A DNA stretch of 64,000 nt from contig QEOQ01000204.1 in NCBI GenBank assembly GCA_010279815.1, positions 1,117,561 through 1,181,560 on the forward strand, read 5' to 3'. Each line of letters opens with the position of its first letter. Position 1 is the first letter of the stretch. The notes under the pieces are model-generated. The model was not told where the DNA came from. It saw only the letters and a program-made list of their open reading frames with translations, and searched no databases. This stretch comes from Brachionus plicatilis (lineage: Eukaryota > Rotifera > Eurotatoria > Ploima > Brachionidae). Both the position numbers and the translations under genes were made by a program. Shown here one piece after another: positions 21,042-34,257 of the stretch.

Positions 21042-24006
21042 GTTTTAATTATTAATTTTTTCTTCAAAAATATTGTATTAAAGGGTAGATATAGATAATT
21101 TTATAAAACAAAAGTCAATCTTTAGCTAAGTTTTTTTTTTTTAAATGGCAGATTTTTTTATCATAATAACTAGCGAGTTTTTGCTTCAAATCTTTATTTA
21201 AGTTTAAATGTTTATGTTAAAATAAATGATCAGAAAAATAAAGTATACCTAAGTTATCTTGTTGAGATATTAAATAAGGCTTTTATAAATAAGTAAAAAA
21301 AAAAGTAGGGTTTAGAACTAATAGGATCTGGCAAAATTGCTGGCATGGATTTGACATTATTTGGAATATTGATAAGATTGTAAATACTCTGTCTTGATAA
21401 AAATATTAAAAAACCTTTATTTCGATTATGCTAAATATACTTTAAAAAAGAAGGAAGCATTAAGTGTTTATCGTTTGAAAAGTAATTTTCACATTCTTTT
21501 TTTTGTACAATTTTTCTATCAAAACTTTTTAGCTATCAAAAGATTTATTGAAATGTGTTTTTCATATTTGATTGTTTAGAATCTTTTTTTTATTAACCTG
21601 TTTTTTCCAAATTATTTTTTAATCCTTTAAAAGTCTGATTTTCGGCTTATTCAGTTAGCTTTTAATTTTTTAAATTACGTATTTAGTAAATATGATATTT
21701 AATTAATCTTCATACACGCATAAATTACAATTAAAATGATGATTAAATATTTATTTGTTGAATAAAGGCTCAGTCTAAACCCAATGCACTTTTGAAAAAC
21801 TCCAGCATAGAAACTTGATCCAAGGTTTTTATCTTAATCATTTAATACAAATATTTTTACTTTAATTATCTCTTATTTAAGATCTTTTTATTAAAAAAAA
21901 ATTAAATTTAGTAATTTTAAAAAGATAAATATAGTCTATAATTTTAACCAAGTTTCGAGAAAATTTAAACATCAAAAGATTAAATTTTAAGATAAAAAAA
22001 TGAACGATAAGATATTCATTCTTTCAAATCGATTATTTAATAATGAATTCTGAAGATTTTTGAGCTTAAAATTATTTTTTTTAAATTTGCATCCTAAAAT
22101 AATTTATAAATTATTTAATGAATTATTAAAATTGAATTTTTACTTTGAGATTAAACGATTTCAAAATATTTGCTCATAAAACAATTATCTAACTCAAGAT
22201 CATTTGACTAAGGTGTTTAATCTCTGAATGTTAAATCGATAATTTTAATTAAAATAAAACTCGTTCAACAAAAAAGGCTTTTTTAAATAAGTTTATTTTA
22301 TTTTATTTAACAAAACGATTGATTTCATCAAATAAGGAGACTTTTTGGTAACTACAACTGAAATCCCAAAAATTTGCACGCAATATTTTTTAGCCTGACA
22401 GGTAATGAAACGCAATGTTTTAAAATTAATTCTATTTGAATCTTTTGATAACCTAAAATAGGAAAACATTAAAGAAATAGCGAGTACTGATTGATAGTCT
22501 GCTAGGATTTAAATTCTTGAAAATTTTATAAAGATTATCAAGAGAATTAATGCAAATTAGGCTTATCTTTTTTCGCAACATTTACGCCTTATCTTGGTTA
22601 TCTTAAATCCGTTGCATTAAATTAGATAAAATTATCAATTTTTAAAGCTACTTGAAATTAAAATGCCTGAATTTTAGTTTACCTCGAACTGTTCAAAAAT
22701 TCGAAGCAAGCAAACATTTATTTTTTATCTGTTTAAAAAAAAAGTTCAAAAATAGCTTATCTAAAGATTTTTGTTAAATTTTTAAGTTATAATTATTTAG
22801 AGGTATCTTGAAAAATTGGCTAAATTTATCGTGTTAGGAGTAGATTTAAATCCGCTAGAAATTTTGATAAACAAACATTTTTTGAAATTGCTGGATTATT
22901 TTGTGTCCATACTTATAAGAGTTGCTATTGGTCTGTTGATCAAAATTTGGATTGATGAAATTAGTGAAGCATGGTATAAATAACAAAAAATGGCCATTTA
23001 TTTTTATTAAAAATCTATTCTATTATTTTTTTTATATTTTTCGTCAAAATCTTAATTCACACATAAATTTTTTCAGATAAGGTAAAAATTAGAAAAATGA
23101 TGTTTTAATATTTTGATATAATTTTAACCCGCTAATAAAATACATTTTATAAGGATAAACATTTTATTCTGATCAATTAATATCATTTTATCAAGCAAAT
23201 TAGCTTACTTAATGTAAAAGAAATGACAACAAGAGAACAGATAATTTTATTTTAATCAAAATGTCTACTCTTTGTTATTTTTATTAAAATTGAGCTTCAT
23301 TAAAACTCTATCAATCAATTTAAAATTAGCTCTAAGTTGTTATTTTATATGTGCCTTTGACATCCTTTTTTTTATTTCAATCAGTATTTTTAAATTGTCT
23401 TCTCTATCATTTGGTAATTATTAAACAGAAATTTTATTCAAATTTTCTAAAAAGCTTCATTCCAAATTTTTGTTTTTGAGTTTTTGAAAATTTTTTTATA
23501 AGACACCTTTGTGACGATTTTCTAATAAGGTTTATCAGAACATTGATCATCATTTATTTCATTAAGTTAATAAAAAAATGTCTTAATTTATTTGTTAATA
23601 ATTTTGGCTAATGCTTTAATTTACCGATTGAAAATGGTCAATTTAAAATTTAAATAAATAGGCTATTAATATTAAGAAGAAGAATTTTATAATTATTCGT
23701 GCTATTTTTGAATTTAAGTGTTTTTTTTCAATCTAAAATTTTACTACCATACATTTTTTTAATCGAATATCTACACATTTCTAAGATATCTTTCAAATAT
23801 ATTTAGAAATCAAAAAACTGTTGATGGTTTGATAGAAATCAGATGCTTAATAAGTGTTAATCGTTGTCTATGAGAATTATTTAATTTTTTTGAGCTTTTT
23901 CTAAATCTGAATTTTAAGAGCACCAAATTTAACTTAGGCTAAATTCATAACTTAAGGTAGGTTGAGTTTCAAAACAAAATGAATTTTAATTACTTCAATT
24001 GATATT

Positions 24007-24051
24007 AAATTAATTCTAAAAGAGACTTCAAGTCTCTTTTAGAATTAATTT
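24007..24051. repeat. Perfect 45-bp palindrome (21-bp arms, 3-nt loop)
   Basis: AAATTAATTCTAAAAGAGAC plus T, loop TCA, then the exact reverse complement. It could form a cruciform or RNA hairpin, but no transcription unit is visible around it. Confidence 0.9.
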
Positions 24052-26799
24052 GAAAAAATTATTTATTGAAAAAAATATAGTATATTTTTTTCAATTAATA
24101 GCTTCATTTGTATTTTTTTTGAGAATGTTGTCTGTTAAAATACTAAACAACATTCATATGATTATTGAAAAGCCTTATCAAAACATCCTTAGTTTATTTC
24201 TAAACCACACAAAATCCAAATTAAACCTATATTGGTCTTTTATTTTTATAAAATAATTTCTCTTCTAAAATTAAGATTTAAAAAAAATTGAAATCATATT
24301 TGCTCCGCATGCCTGGCAGCTCAGCGTATAAAATAATATTTACCAGATTTCTTGACATACCTTTTTAAATATAAGCTATCTCTTTTTAGCATAAATCAAG
24401 AATCGTTTTTGGAATCAGGAATAATTTTTCATCGCTTCGACATCATTTTATTTAAATTTGATTAGAGAATTTCAGGATAAACGCTCACTTGGCTAGTAAA
24501 ACATTACTATCAATTTAAATTTTTCAAGTATTGATTATTATTCATTTGTTTTGTAATAAATTTATCAATCATAAAGATAAATTTTATTTTTTAAATAACG
24601 AGAGACAAAGATTTCCAATTTTCATCACATGTGAGAATTTTAGTCTACAGAGTTTTAAATTTAAATAAAAAAAAGACAAGATCCCGAGAGACATAGGTAA
24701 TTGAGAGTCAAAAATAAATTTTATTTAAATTATGACAAAATAATGTGAATTAATTACAACACATCAATTCAAATGATGGGTTAGCCAAGCATTCGGTTGA
24801 TTTGTTCTTAAAGATATTTTTGTCATTTAAATATTTCTCAATAATAAACTATCTTTACTATTTAAATGACATAAACTTGCCCTGAATTAAAATACTGTTG
24901 ACCTAGAATTCATTTAAAAAAGTGAACATTTTTAAATTTTTTGCTAATAGAAATTGAATTTTGAAAGGCAAAAATAAGCATCAAAGAGTTTTTCCTTGGG
25001 TAGTCTAAGCAATAGCAAGAAAATTTTAAAATCCAGTCTCACATAAAAAAATAAATAAATTAATTTAAAAAAACATTTGCAAAATATTCATAAGATAAAG
25101 ATTAATTAAGATAAAATTTTTTTAAATTTAATTATTCAATCAAAATAAAATATTAAGAAGTACGAGAAATTTTAATTTTAAATCTATAATATTAAATATA
25201 TTTTCTAATTCAAAATGATAAGACAAAAATAGACAAAAAATTATTGTATTCTTTAATTAATATTTCAGCTTTGTCAACTATCTTAATATTCTGTGTATTT
25301 TCTATTTCAATTAATAAATTTCAAATTATAAAAAAAATTTTTAATTTGTAATAATTTTTTAAATGTATTATTTCAAAATTTCGAATTAATTATAAAACAA
25401 AAGTAAAATGAATTAAAGTTAAGGAAAAACGTGACATGAAGATGAGTCACAAATATCTACTTCCGTATTTTTACCAAGATTTAAACATTAATCATTAAAA
25501 AGCAATATTTAGTTTTCGTGAGCTAGATATAAAATCGTTTAGAGTCAATTGTGGCGAATTTAGAAAAAAAATTTAAATGTTCATATATTTTATGAAATTT
25601 TGATTTTTGAAAACTTGTTTGCTTAGATCCTATTAAAAAAATAATTATGAATGTAAGATCTTGTTCTGTAGAATGTAAATAAATAAATGTTCGCTCAGCT
25701 AAAATTAATTAATTTAAAGACATTCCAATAATTTCAACTGGTTTCAGTGTAAATTAATATTTTCTACTGAAATTGAAATTCAAAAATTTCTGATTCTTAG
25801 AATTTTATTTTTGAATTCACAAATTAAAATTTGACCTATAATTGCGTGATATTTTTAATAATAAAATTAAAATATTTTTCTAGAAAAATTTTAAATTTCC
25901 AATTTATAAATTACTGTAATCAGCATAAGTTCATTGTTGAACTTTCGTAATTTAATATCAGACTTTTCTAGTAACTTTTTTTTATTTATTTTAAATTTTC
26001 TTTTTCAACCAGATTCAAAGGTATCTGATAAACACATGTGATCATCTGAAAATTATAACTAGAAAAAGACGAGAAAAGAAAATTCGACGAAACTAATAAA
26101 TAATATAAAATTAAGCACAAAAAAGAAAAAAATATTATTTAACGTTCCAAGTACTTTGAAAAAAAAAGACTCTAGTTAAATTTAGTTAGGCTTCAAGTGC
26201 GTCTTATTCAAGGATAATTAGTAATATTTTCATTTTTTTCTTTATAAAAGATCAATTTGCAGACAAACTAAGAATATTTTAGATAATCCGATCACTTCTA
26301 GTTAGAGTTATTTATGAATTTTAGAAAAATTTTGCATTGGTGTATTTTCTTTTTTTTTTAAAAAAGCAACCAAAATCTTTTCGAAATTAAAGATAATACA
26401 TGATTATAACGCTGATATTATATATCAATGTACAAATTTAATTCAATTGATGATGTAATATTTTTGTGTAAAATTTAAGTTAAAATTTGGGCGAGATTTC
26501 ATAATTACAAGTTTTTTTAATTATTATACCTTATTAAAAATCTGTTGAAACTTATTGGATAAGAAAGATAATCTCTATATAATCGATTTCGTTTCTCAAG
26601 AATTCAATAAAATTTGATCGAAAAGTTGACTAATTAAAATTAAATTGAGACAGACTGTAAATATAAAGCGATTTATAATAATCAAATTACAAGAAAATGT
26701 TTAAACTAGGAATTGGTGTATTTTTTTAAAAATCACTTTAATATTTAAGAATTAAAATATTAATTTTCTATCATTTTAATTTAAAACGGATTGCTTTCA

Positions 26800-26830
26800 C
26801 ACTTTAATTGGTAAGCTACCAATTAAAGTG
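26800..26830. repeat. Perfect 31-bp palindrome (14-bp arms, 3-nt loop)
   Basis: CACTTTAATTGGTA, loop AGC, TACCAATTAAAGTG. No surrounding gene was found. Confidence 0.9.
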
Positions 26831-27662
26831 TTTAAGGACTAAATATCAAATCGAACTTTTTAAAAATTAAAAAAAATATTTTTTCGATTTATTAGACACC
26901 TACAATAGCATTATGTCCAAGCATGAAATTTTTATAAGCTTATAAAATTTTAAGCTTCTCTTAAAACGTAAAACGATCCAAAAAATGGTGGTTCTTTTAT
27001 GAATCATACTTTTAAATTGATTTCTAATTTTAATGGTTTGTAATTTATTTAAATATTTGACAGATTGATGATCTAATTTGAATGGTATCAGGTGAAATTT
27101 GCAATAAATGATGCAAAATGACTTTAAATTTAAATTAGAGAAGATTTTTTTTAATTCAAGGACACTGATACTACCCAATATGACGTTGGCTTTTCAACTT
27201 TTGTTGCCTACAAAATATGTAATAAAATCCAGCATTTGGTATTTATCTAACTGTTCGTTTAAATGATCGCAAAGCTTTTCTCACTATAATTTTTATTCAA
27301 AAGGAAATAATCTAATAATTTTGCTAATTTAAAAAATAAATTGTCACTTTACAATAAATCTAATTTAAATAAATTTCAAAATTAGTCAAACATATTTTCT
27401 CTATCTAAGATTTGCAAAATTTTTTAAGATCCGGGTCCTAAATTGTGTGATCTATATTCGGTTATTAAAAATATTTACTACTTCAATTAATAAATATGCT
27501 AATGGTTGCTTTGATTAGAAAATTAGTCAAGTTATCTTCATTTCATCAAGGCCTTAATGAATAAAAAATCAAGGATTATGATCGAGAAAACTTTTTTTAG
27601 ACTCAGAAATGTTTTTTTGTTAATTAATCTCATAATTAAACGTATCCTGTATCACAGTCAAA

Positions 27663-28026
27663 ATGGAAATACATGGAAAATACCATTTTAAATCAGAACA
27701 AAACATTTTACGTAATGACGCTCTCAAGGGTCTAAATGATTTGTTAGATACAAAAAAAAAGTGAGAAAATAAATTAAAATTTTAAAAAATTTATAGTAAA
27801 TTTCTATCTCAAGACCAATTTTTGTCAATGAAATCAACGCGTCAAATAAGAAAAAGAATCTGTTTAAAAGTCAAAATTTGCAGAAGATTGAGAAATTGGA
27901 ATTGAGTAGTCCAGCTAAACAAGAGAAAAAAACACTTCAAAAACAATACAGTCTTCAAGGAAAAGTCAATGAGATTAATGGATCAAAACCTCAATCCAAG
28001 TCAAATTGGTCAAGAATAAAATCAAG
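27663..28026 (+). CDS. Possible small hidden gene, exons 27663-27760 and 27814-28026
   Basis: Not recognised. The first exon opens at ATG 27663 (MEIHGKYHFKSEQNILRNDA) and ends at AAAAA|GTGAGA. A 53-nt intron ends TTTCTATCTCAAG, and the second exon is open for 71 codons in the frame fixed by the splice phase (phase 2, completing a Lys codon), reaching a good donor ATCAAG|GTAAAT. The 53-nt intron length equals that of the last Cdc25 intron in this window. The exons lack the T runs of the flanks and are clearly less A+T-rich. The product is Lys/Gln/Ser-rich and looks disordered. The 3' end is unknown: a short phase-compatible exon could lie at 28693-28735 or at 30296, both speculative. Open stretches of 71 codons can arise by chance here, so the case rests on composition plus matching splice signals. 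Confidence 0.5.
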
Positions 28027-29922
28027 GTAAATAAATTTTGATGAAAAAATTATTAAATAATGTCTCATCTCATCAAGCTATCTCTTACTACTAACTAACC
28101 ACTAACAACTAAACAAATTATTTTTATCTTTATTGATAAACATACCTGAGCCTATCACGAATAGAAATGATGGTCTCTGTTTATTGCTTTAAAAAAATGT
28201 GCAATGATACAATGTTGCTTTTATTTAGATTTATTTGATTATTTTTTGCTTTTATTATCTTTAAAATTTCAAGTATTTTTATCTTTATTTCTAGTTTTGA
28301 AAAAAAAAGCTTTTGAATTTTCGAACGTAATTTTTTTTATTATTGTTGAGGTTTTTATCTTTTTCAGCAATAAATTATAATTTTATAATTTTAATTTAAT
28401 AATTTATATGCTTTTTTTCTTTTTTTTTTTAATATTTTTTATATTTTTTTTGTTTTCAACGTGAGCTTTGTCAATAAATTAGATTTAGGTTTAGCATTAA
28501 CAAAAATATATTATGCACATTTTCATATCAAACAAAAAGAAGAGTCAGATAAGACAATCGAATTAAAATCATTTTTTAATTGTTTTTAATCTAGTAGCTA
28601 AAAACAAATATTATTTACTATCAGTATATTTATTTGTAAAAGTTTATTTAATCAAAAATTTACTTACAAAAGTGATAAAAATAAGGTTATAGCCATTCGA
28701 ATCTGTCCTGGTCATCAGCTACAAATAATTTTTGAATAAATAAATAAGACAATCGAATTCAAATTAATAAAACTATTAATTTTTCGAAAATGAAATTTTT
28801 TTTAATTACTCTAAATTAAGTTGTTCGAAATTAATCTTCTAAATTTCAATTTTTTTAAATTATTTTATTAAAATTAGTTTGTAAAGCTTTTTTGTTTATA
28901 ATTTAATAGTCATAGTAAATTAGTAAATTGTAGAAATAAATTAATTAAGAGAATTTGTTCATGACTTAAAAAAAATTGCTTTTAGTGATTCAAGCTATTT
29001 TAAATGATTAAACAATCAAAAATACTTAAAAAGACATTACAGACAAGTTATAAAATGTTCATTTTCAAATTAAATTAGCAATAATACTTGATTTTTTTGG
29101 TTAATTTTTTTTCCTACCTGGAATTCTTTCAAATGCATCAAATAAATTTACCAAGTTCAAGAATTCTAGCTTTCAAAATAAAAATTCATCCATTAAATTA
29201 TCTTGATTTTGTTCAGCCAAAATTTCATTAATTTTTTTAAAAATGTTTGATGCTTTTAATATTTCAAAAACACCGAGTTTTAACAGTCATTTTCGAGTTG
29301 CTTTAATTTAATAATTTAAAAAGAGACAACATCTAAAAAATGGTAAATCAGCTTTCATTTGTAAACAGAAAACTGGTAATAAAGCTTTTTTTTCAATAGT
29401 CAACAACTTCAAGTAAAATACTTAAAAAAAATTTGAAGCATATTTCGACTAGTTTGTCTCTTATTCTCTCAACAAAATTTTTAGTAAAAAACACAGATGC
29501 ATTGGCTTTTTCAAGACTAGAGCTCGAGATAGCATACCTTTTAAAATTCGTAGTTTTTTTCACTCAAATAATTATTTCTAAACATACTTGGCATTAAGCA
29601 TAAACAATAAAATTTTCATAAAACCCTAGGTAAAAATGGCAGTCGGATAATTAAGAACCTTTAGAATAAATAAAACTATTTTTAGATACTTTAGCATTTG
29701 AGTTTCTTGACTATTACCATTTTAGCTGCTATTATTAAGCGTCCTTGACTCGATTGACTACCAAAAAAAAACTTAAAATTAGCACAGCATCTAAAAAAAG
29801 AGAGAGAACAAAAGTTATTTTAAGAACTTTTCTATTACGTAACTTGCACATATCATGTGATATGATTTTTTTTGAAATAAACAATTTTTAAAAATTTTAT
29901 TATTTTTTATTATAATTTTCTT
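28027..29922. other. A+T-rich intergenic or intronic DNA
   Basis: No supported gene. A short less A+T-rich patch at 28685-28735 is followed at once by AATAAATAAATAAG and might be a terminal exon or a retroelement tail. Confidence 0.4.
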
Positions 29923-30400
29923 TTATATGATGTTAATTGATGTAGATGTTTTTGAACCAAATGGATCGGTCTCTGCTTTTCTTTTGTTTTCAATGACAAA
30001 GATTTTATTATTTAATTGATTTAGATCAAAAAGCAAAATAAATGAACATTTTAAACACTGGCTAAAAATAGAAGTTTGCACGAAGAGTTTATGAAAAAGA
30101 AGAAAAAGATCCAAATGGAAAGTGTAGTGAAATTAAGTTAGATTAACCCTTGAAAGCTAGTGGATTCAAGCAAAATGTATAAAATATTCTTTGCTTGCCA
30201 CAGTCTAAATTTAAAACCAAACTTCTAACTTTTTGAATAAAATAAAAAAAGAGAAAAAAAATTAGTAAGCAATACGTGTTTTAATTTTGTTTCAGTGGGT
30301 GTTAAGAAAATCACCAAATAATTAAGCTTTTCTGCTCTTGTTTTTGATTGAATCGCTAGCATTAGATCCAAAACATACAAGACTTTTTGGAGAACAGATT
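29923..30400 (-). other. Exon-like patches on the minus strand, unresolved
   Basis: Three minus-strand patches look coding. 30061-29923 follows a very good acceptor (AACTTCTATTTTTAG) and runs 45 codons to a TAA (contains NKRKAETDPFGSKTSTSINI). 30204-30148 is open between an acceptor and a GTTAAT donor, with a phase that fits the first patch. About 30395-30315 reads VLYVLDLMLAIQSKTRAEKL and ends at TTG|GTGATT, but its phase does not fit the next patch. They may be the 3' exons of a gene with tiny introns, or relics. No family was identified. Confidence 0.3.
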
Positions 30401-30604
30401 TTTTTAATTAGGAATCTTTTTTTACAAATTTCTTATCCCACTTATCAATGCTAGCTGAATTTTAATGAGTTAAAAAATTCCTCTATTAATGAGAACCAAC
30501 AATTAAAGTTTAAAAATAAGAAATTTTGTTATTTGTTTTCAAGAATTATTTAAAAGCCTAAAAAGAAGGTAATCCAAAAGTGGTTACTTTTCTGCTAGTC
30601 AAGT

Positions 30605-30759
30605 ATGGATTCAGGAAATCAGATACCTAAGTTTATGAATGCGTCGTCGACCATGAGCAAGCCGCGAATATCCAAACAGCACACGATCCAAAGCGGCGAC
30701 CACTTTGCCGCCGATAATAGCTTTGCCAAGAAAAAACTTTCCAGTTCCAAATCGGATGG
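30605..30759 (+). CDS. Pka-C: PKA-C exon 1 (isoform-specific N-terminus)
   Basis: ATG at 30605 opens 51 codons rich in Ser/Lys and much less A+T-rich than the flanks. The donor GGATGG|GTATGT joins exactly in frame to the exon at 32487. In PKA genes alternative first exons are common, so another promoter could supply a different N-terminus. Confidence 0.75.
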
Positions 30760-33700
30760 GTATGTCTATTATTTATTACCAAGATTTATTCATTCATCAA
30801 TGCTGTAGCGCAATTTAAATTGTTAATTTTTTTTTTGTCGAACACAACAAAAAAAAATCAAAATTTATTTTATCATTTCCAAGATTTTAATCACATTTTT
30901 TCTAACAAATATCTCGCGTAAACTTTTCTATATAAAAATGGAAAAAGTTGTCGATTTTTTCTTTATTTGCCATCGGCAATGCTTGAACACTGGGGCATCT
31001 AGAGTGGAAATTTGTAGGATCATTCGAGTGAAAATATTAGACAAAATGTCAAATTGTTGCTTTATAATTTAATTTTTATCTCGCTGTTGTTGTTGATTTT
31101 TAATTAATTTTTTCACTCATGCAGGATTCCTTTCTCGATTGGAAATTTTCACCCGATTCCTTTCAGCGACATTTTAAGTCCCAAATTTTCCATCCAATTT
31201 TTTTATTTATTTTATTGTTGAATAAACAAGTCAATTGTTTTACTAGGCAAAATAAAAAAAAATTTTTTCTCTTTAGACTATTTTTTATTTGAAAAATTCC
31301 ATTTCTTCAACATTAGCCCATTTTAGCAAAATAAATATTTGTCATGTCTTTACTTAAAAAGATTCAAAATAAATCCGAAAGGTAATATTTTTTTTAGATA
31401 AACAAGCTATTAATCGAAAACTCTATCTTGAAATTAATTCTCGAGGACACAAGCATTGACGGAGTTGATTAAGCGTTCATTTAATGGAAAATGTCTAAGT
31501 ACTTTAGTTTTACCTTTAATTAAGTCATTTAATTGGACGCATTTGAGGAGAAGCTTTATAAAAGCTAGTTGATACCATGTGAAATTAGCAGATTTTTCTA
31601 AAATACCAAATTAATGGTAGATTTCTGAAGGCGTAATTTTGCTTTTGATTTGAAAGTAGACAGACTTTGTTTAGATAGCTAAGTCAAAGCTTAAATTGCA
31701 CCCAGCGCAGTGATTAGAGCTCTGAAGACATTCAAGCTCCTGGTATTAATTTTAGAGTGGAATTAGGAAAGTTTGTAATTTTATGAGCTAAATAAAGTCT
31801 AATGAAGACATAATTAATAATTTTAATTAAAATCAACTCCGCTGAGCATTGTATCCTTGAAATCGAAGCACCTTAAACTTCTTAAAATCCCATTAACTCT
31901 TTTTTTCTTCATTAAGTAAATAATATTGATTAATTTTGCTAAATTGATTGCAAATATGCGATCAGCACTTTATCTACCAGGTTATTAAGGCACTAAAGAG
32001 TCGATCACCTGCTCTACTTAAGCTTGCATTTTTGTTTCTTTAAATCAAGATAAAATTAGATAACTAATTAATGATTGCTCGGCTGAAAATTAAGTAACTA
32101 AAATTAAAAGAAATCCAAGTTTTTACTTATGAATTAATAGCAAATTTTCACGTTATAAAATAAAAGCCCAATTAAGCCGTGATGGTTTTGTTATGTATTT
32201 ACTAGTACTAACAATGTTCAAACAGATCAGGAGAGAAAATTGGATCAGAATTTTTCTTTAAATAAATTGCTGCAAAATATCCAAGTTTTATTTTATTTTT
32301 TTTATTTTTTTTTTTTGAGCAAAAAAATTCCAACTATCTGAATAATATGTAAAATGCTTAGCTAAAATCCCGACACTTTTTTTTCTCAACTAAAAAGATA
32401 TCACATTTAACCTTATGCTAATATTCTTTTAACAAAAATTTCTATTTTTAAATTTGGATTTTTTATCTTTTCTAATAAAAAAATAGGCTCATCAAGATAG
32501 CGACATCGACACTAAATTCTGCGGGATCATCTTCTAGTTCGTCCGCATCATCGTTCGCCAGCAGCGCCAGCCACAATCAAACCAATTCCCAATTGTCAAC
32601 CAACAATCAAAAACAGTCCAAGGAAACAGACAAGCAGATGGGTCAGAGTAGCTCGGGTTCCAAACCAAGTCCAGGCTTTTCTAATAATCCGACAACCGGA
32701 TTTTTGACACCCGAATACGAGGCGAGTGTCAAGCAATTTTTGGATTTTAAGCGGAAAGAATTCGAGGAAAGGTACAAGCATGGACCCAAGAGTCAATCGA
32801 ATCAACTGCTTGATCCGAAGAATGTCAAGCTTGACGACTTTGAGCTCGACCGGACCATTGGCACCGGAAGCTTTGGTCGAGTGATAATTGTGTATTTGAA
32901 AAAAGACAGATCTCAACGCTATGCAATGAAAATGCTTAAGAAAGAAAACATCGTCAAAATGAAACAAGTCGAGCACACACTAAACGAAAAAAAGATCCTT
33001 AGCTCAATTGACTTTCCGTTCATTGTCAAGTTAGCCTATAGCTTTAAGGACACGACAAATTTGTACATGATATTGGAGTATGTTACAGGTGGAGAGATGT
33101 TCACTCATCTGAGAAAAACTGGACGGTATTCCGAGGAGAATGCATGCTTCTATGCCTCTCAAATAGTTCTTACCTTTGAATATTTGCACTATTTAAACAT
33201 CATATACAGAGACCTTAAGCCCGAAAATGTGTTGTACGACTCTTCTGGTTACATAAAGATAACAGACTTTGGTTTTGCAAAAATTATCAAAGATCGCACT
33301 TGGACTTTGTGCGGAACGCCCGAATATCTAGCTCCAGAGATAATTCTCTCTCGCGGATACAACAAAGCGGTTGATTGGTGGGCCCTTGGTGTTATTATCT
33401 ATGAAATGGCAGGTAACAATATTATTTTTAATAATTTTGAAATTTTTTTTTGATAAAATTAAAAACTCATTTTTTATTCAGAAAAAAAGTTTTAGATTTT
33501 TAAATGAGATTAGTCTTTAAAATTTTTAAAATTTATTTTTTTTCAATAATCATTTTAAAATAGTGGCTAAAATTTATTTTTTTTTTAAGCCGGATATCCT
33601 CCATTTTTTGCAGAACAACCGATTCAAATATATGAAAAAATTGTCTCGGGTCATTTACGTTTTCCGTCTCATTTCAGCGTCGATCTTAAAGACTTGCTGA

Positions 33701-33924
33701 AAAATTTACTTCAAGTTGACCTGACCAAGCGGATTGGCAACTTAAAAAATGGTGTCAACGATGTGAAACAGCACAAATGGTTTCACAGCATAGATTGGAT
33801 GGCGATCTATGACCGAAAGATCAAAGCGCCATATCTGCCCAAGGAAGAGTACGAGCATTACGACGAAGAGCCCTTGTATATATCAACTACGGAAAAATTC
33901 GCCAAAGAATTTGCAGAGTTTTAA
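30605..33924 (+). CDS. Pka-C: cAMP-dependent protein kinase catalytic subunit (exons 30605-30759, 32487-33412, 33590-33924)
   Basis: The joined product is about 471 residues, roughly 120 longer than the usual PKA catalytic subunit, the excess being a Ser/Asn/Gln-rich N-terminal extension. An A-helix-like segment (about 132-148) precedes the AGC kinase domain: Gly loop GTGSFGRV (177-184), Lys200, RDLKPEN with catalytic Asp294, DFG 312-314, activation-loop Thr325 in [10 protein letters not shown], and APE. The segment [20 protein letters not shown] across the last splice is near-identical to PKA and separates it from PKC and PKG. The C-tail ends AKEFAEF, against FTEF in mammalian PKA. There is no N-terminal Gly2 for myristoylation in this isoform. 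By family, it is held inactive by R subunits and released by cAMP. Splices are phase 2 (GATGG|GTATGT) and phase 1 (GCAG|GTAACA). Confidence 0.93.
30760..32486 (+). other. PKA-C intron 1 (1.73 kb)
   Basis: Starts GTATGT and ends AAAAAATAG. Somewhat richer in G+C than intergenic DNA at 30900-31200 and 31430-31860, but no exon could be supported. Confidence 0.7.
32487..33412 (+). CDS. Pka-C: PKA-C exon 2 (linker and N-lobe through APE/DWWALG)
   Basis: Continues the frame of exon 1 through a long Ser/Ala/Asn run before the conserved region begins near [11 protein letters not shown]. Ends at ATGGCAG|GTAACA. Confidence 0.93.
33590..33924 (+). CDS. Pka-C: PKA-C exon 3 (C-lobe end and C-tail)
   Basis: The acceptor is TTTTTTTTAAG|CC, restoring the Ala-Ala-Gly-Tyr-Pro-Pro-Phe-Phe sequence characteristic of PKA. 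It encodes 110 residues to TAA at 33922. The preceding intron is 177 nt. Confidence 0.95.
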
Positions 33925-34251
33925 AACAATTTATTTTAAAATCGAGTTCTTATTCCTTTAGATGGTACTTTTCGGCAAAAAATATCTAGATCATTATGTA
34001 TACCAAAGAGGATATTTGTTAAAGATGAGTTTTTTTAATGTATTTTAAAAAGAATTTAAATTTTTCCTTTTGTTTTTTAATTTAATTTTATTTTTTGATT
34101 ATTAAAAAATTTATGTTTTGAAATATAATTAAAACTGTTCTGTCCACGAGTTTTTTTTAATCACTTAAACCCAATAAGAAAATTGTTTCTATTGTAAAAT
34201 AGTTTCCTTTTATAAATTAGAACTTGATTTTTTTGATGCTAAAAATTTTAA

Positions 34252-34257
34252 AATAAA
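34252..34257 (+). terminator. Possible poly(A) signal of PKA-C
   Basis: AATAAATAAA about 330 nt after the stop codon. Confidence 0.35.

Larger units (their letters stand above)
21042..27662. other. Gene-poor A+T-rich intergenic DNA
   Basis: About 6.6 kb without a supported gene. Two perfect short palindromes stand out at 24007-24051 and 26800-26830. A small GC-richer patch with TATAAAA lies near 24303-24335. One 61-codon stretch at about 22803-22983 (+) is open without an ATG; stretches of this length are expected by chance here. Confidence 0.5.

Noticed and set aside
22803..22983. 61-codon open stretch without ATG
   Set aside because: Protein-like in places, but dozens of stretches this long are expected by chance and no splice sites frame it.
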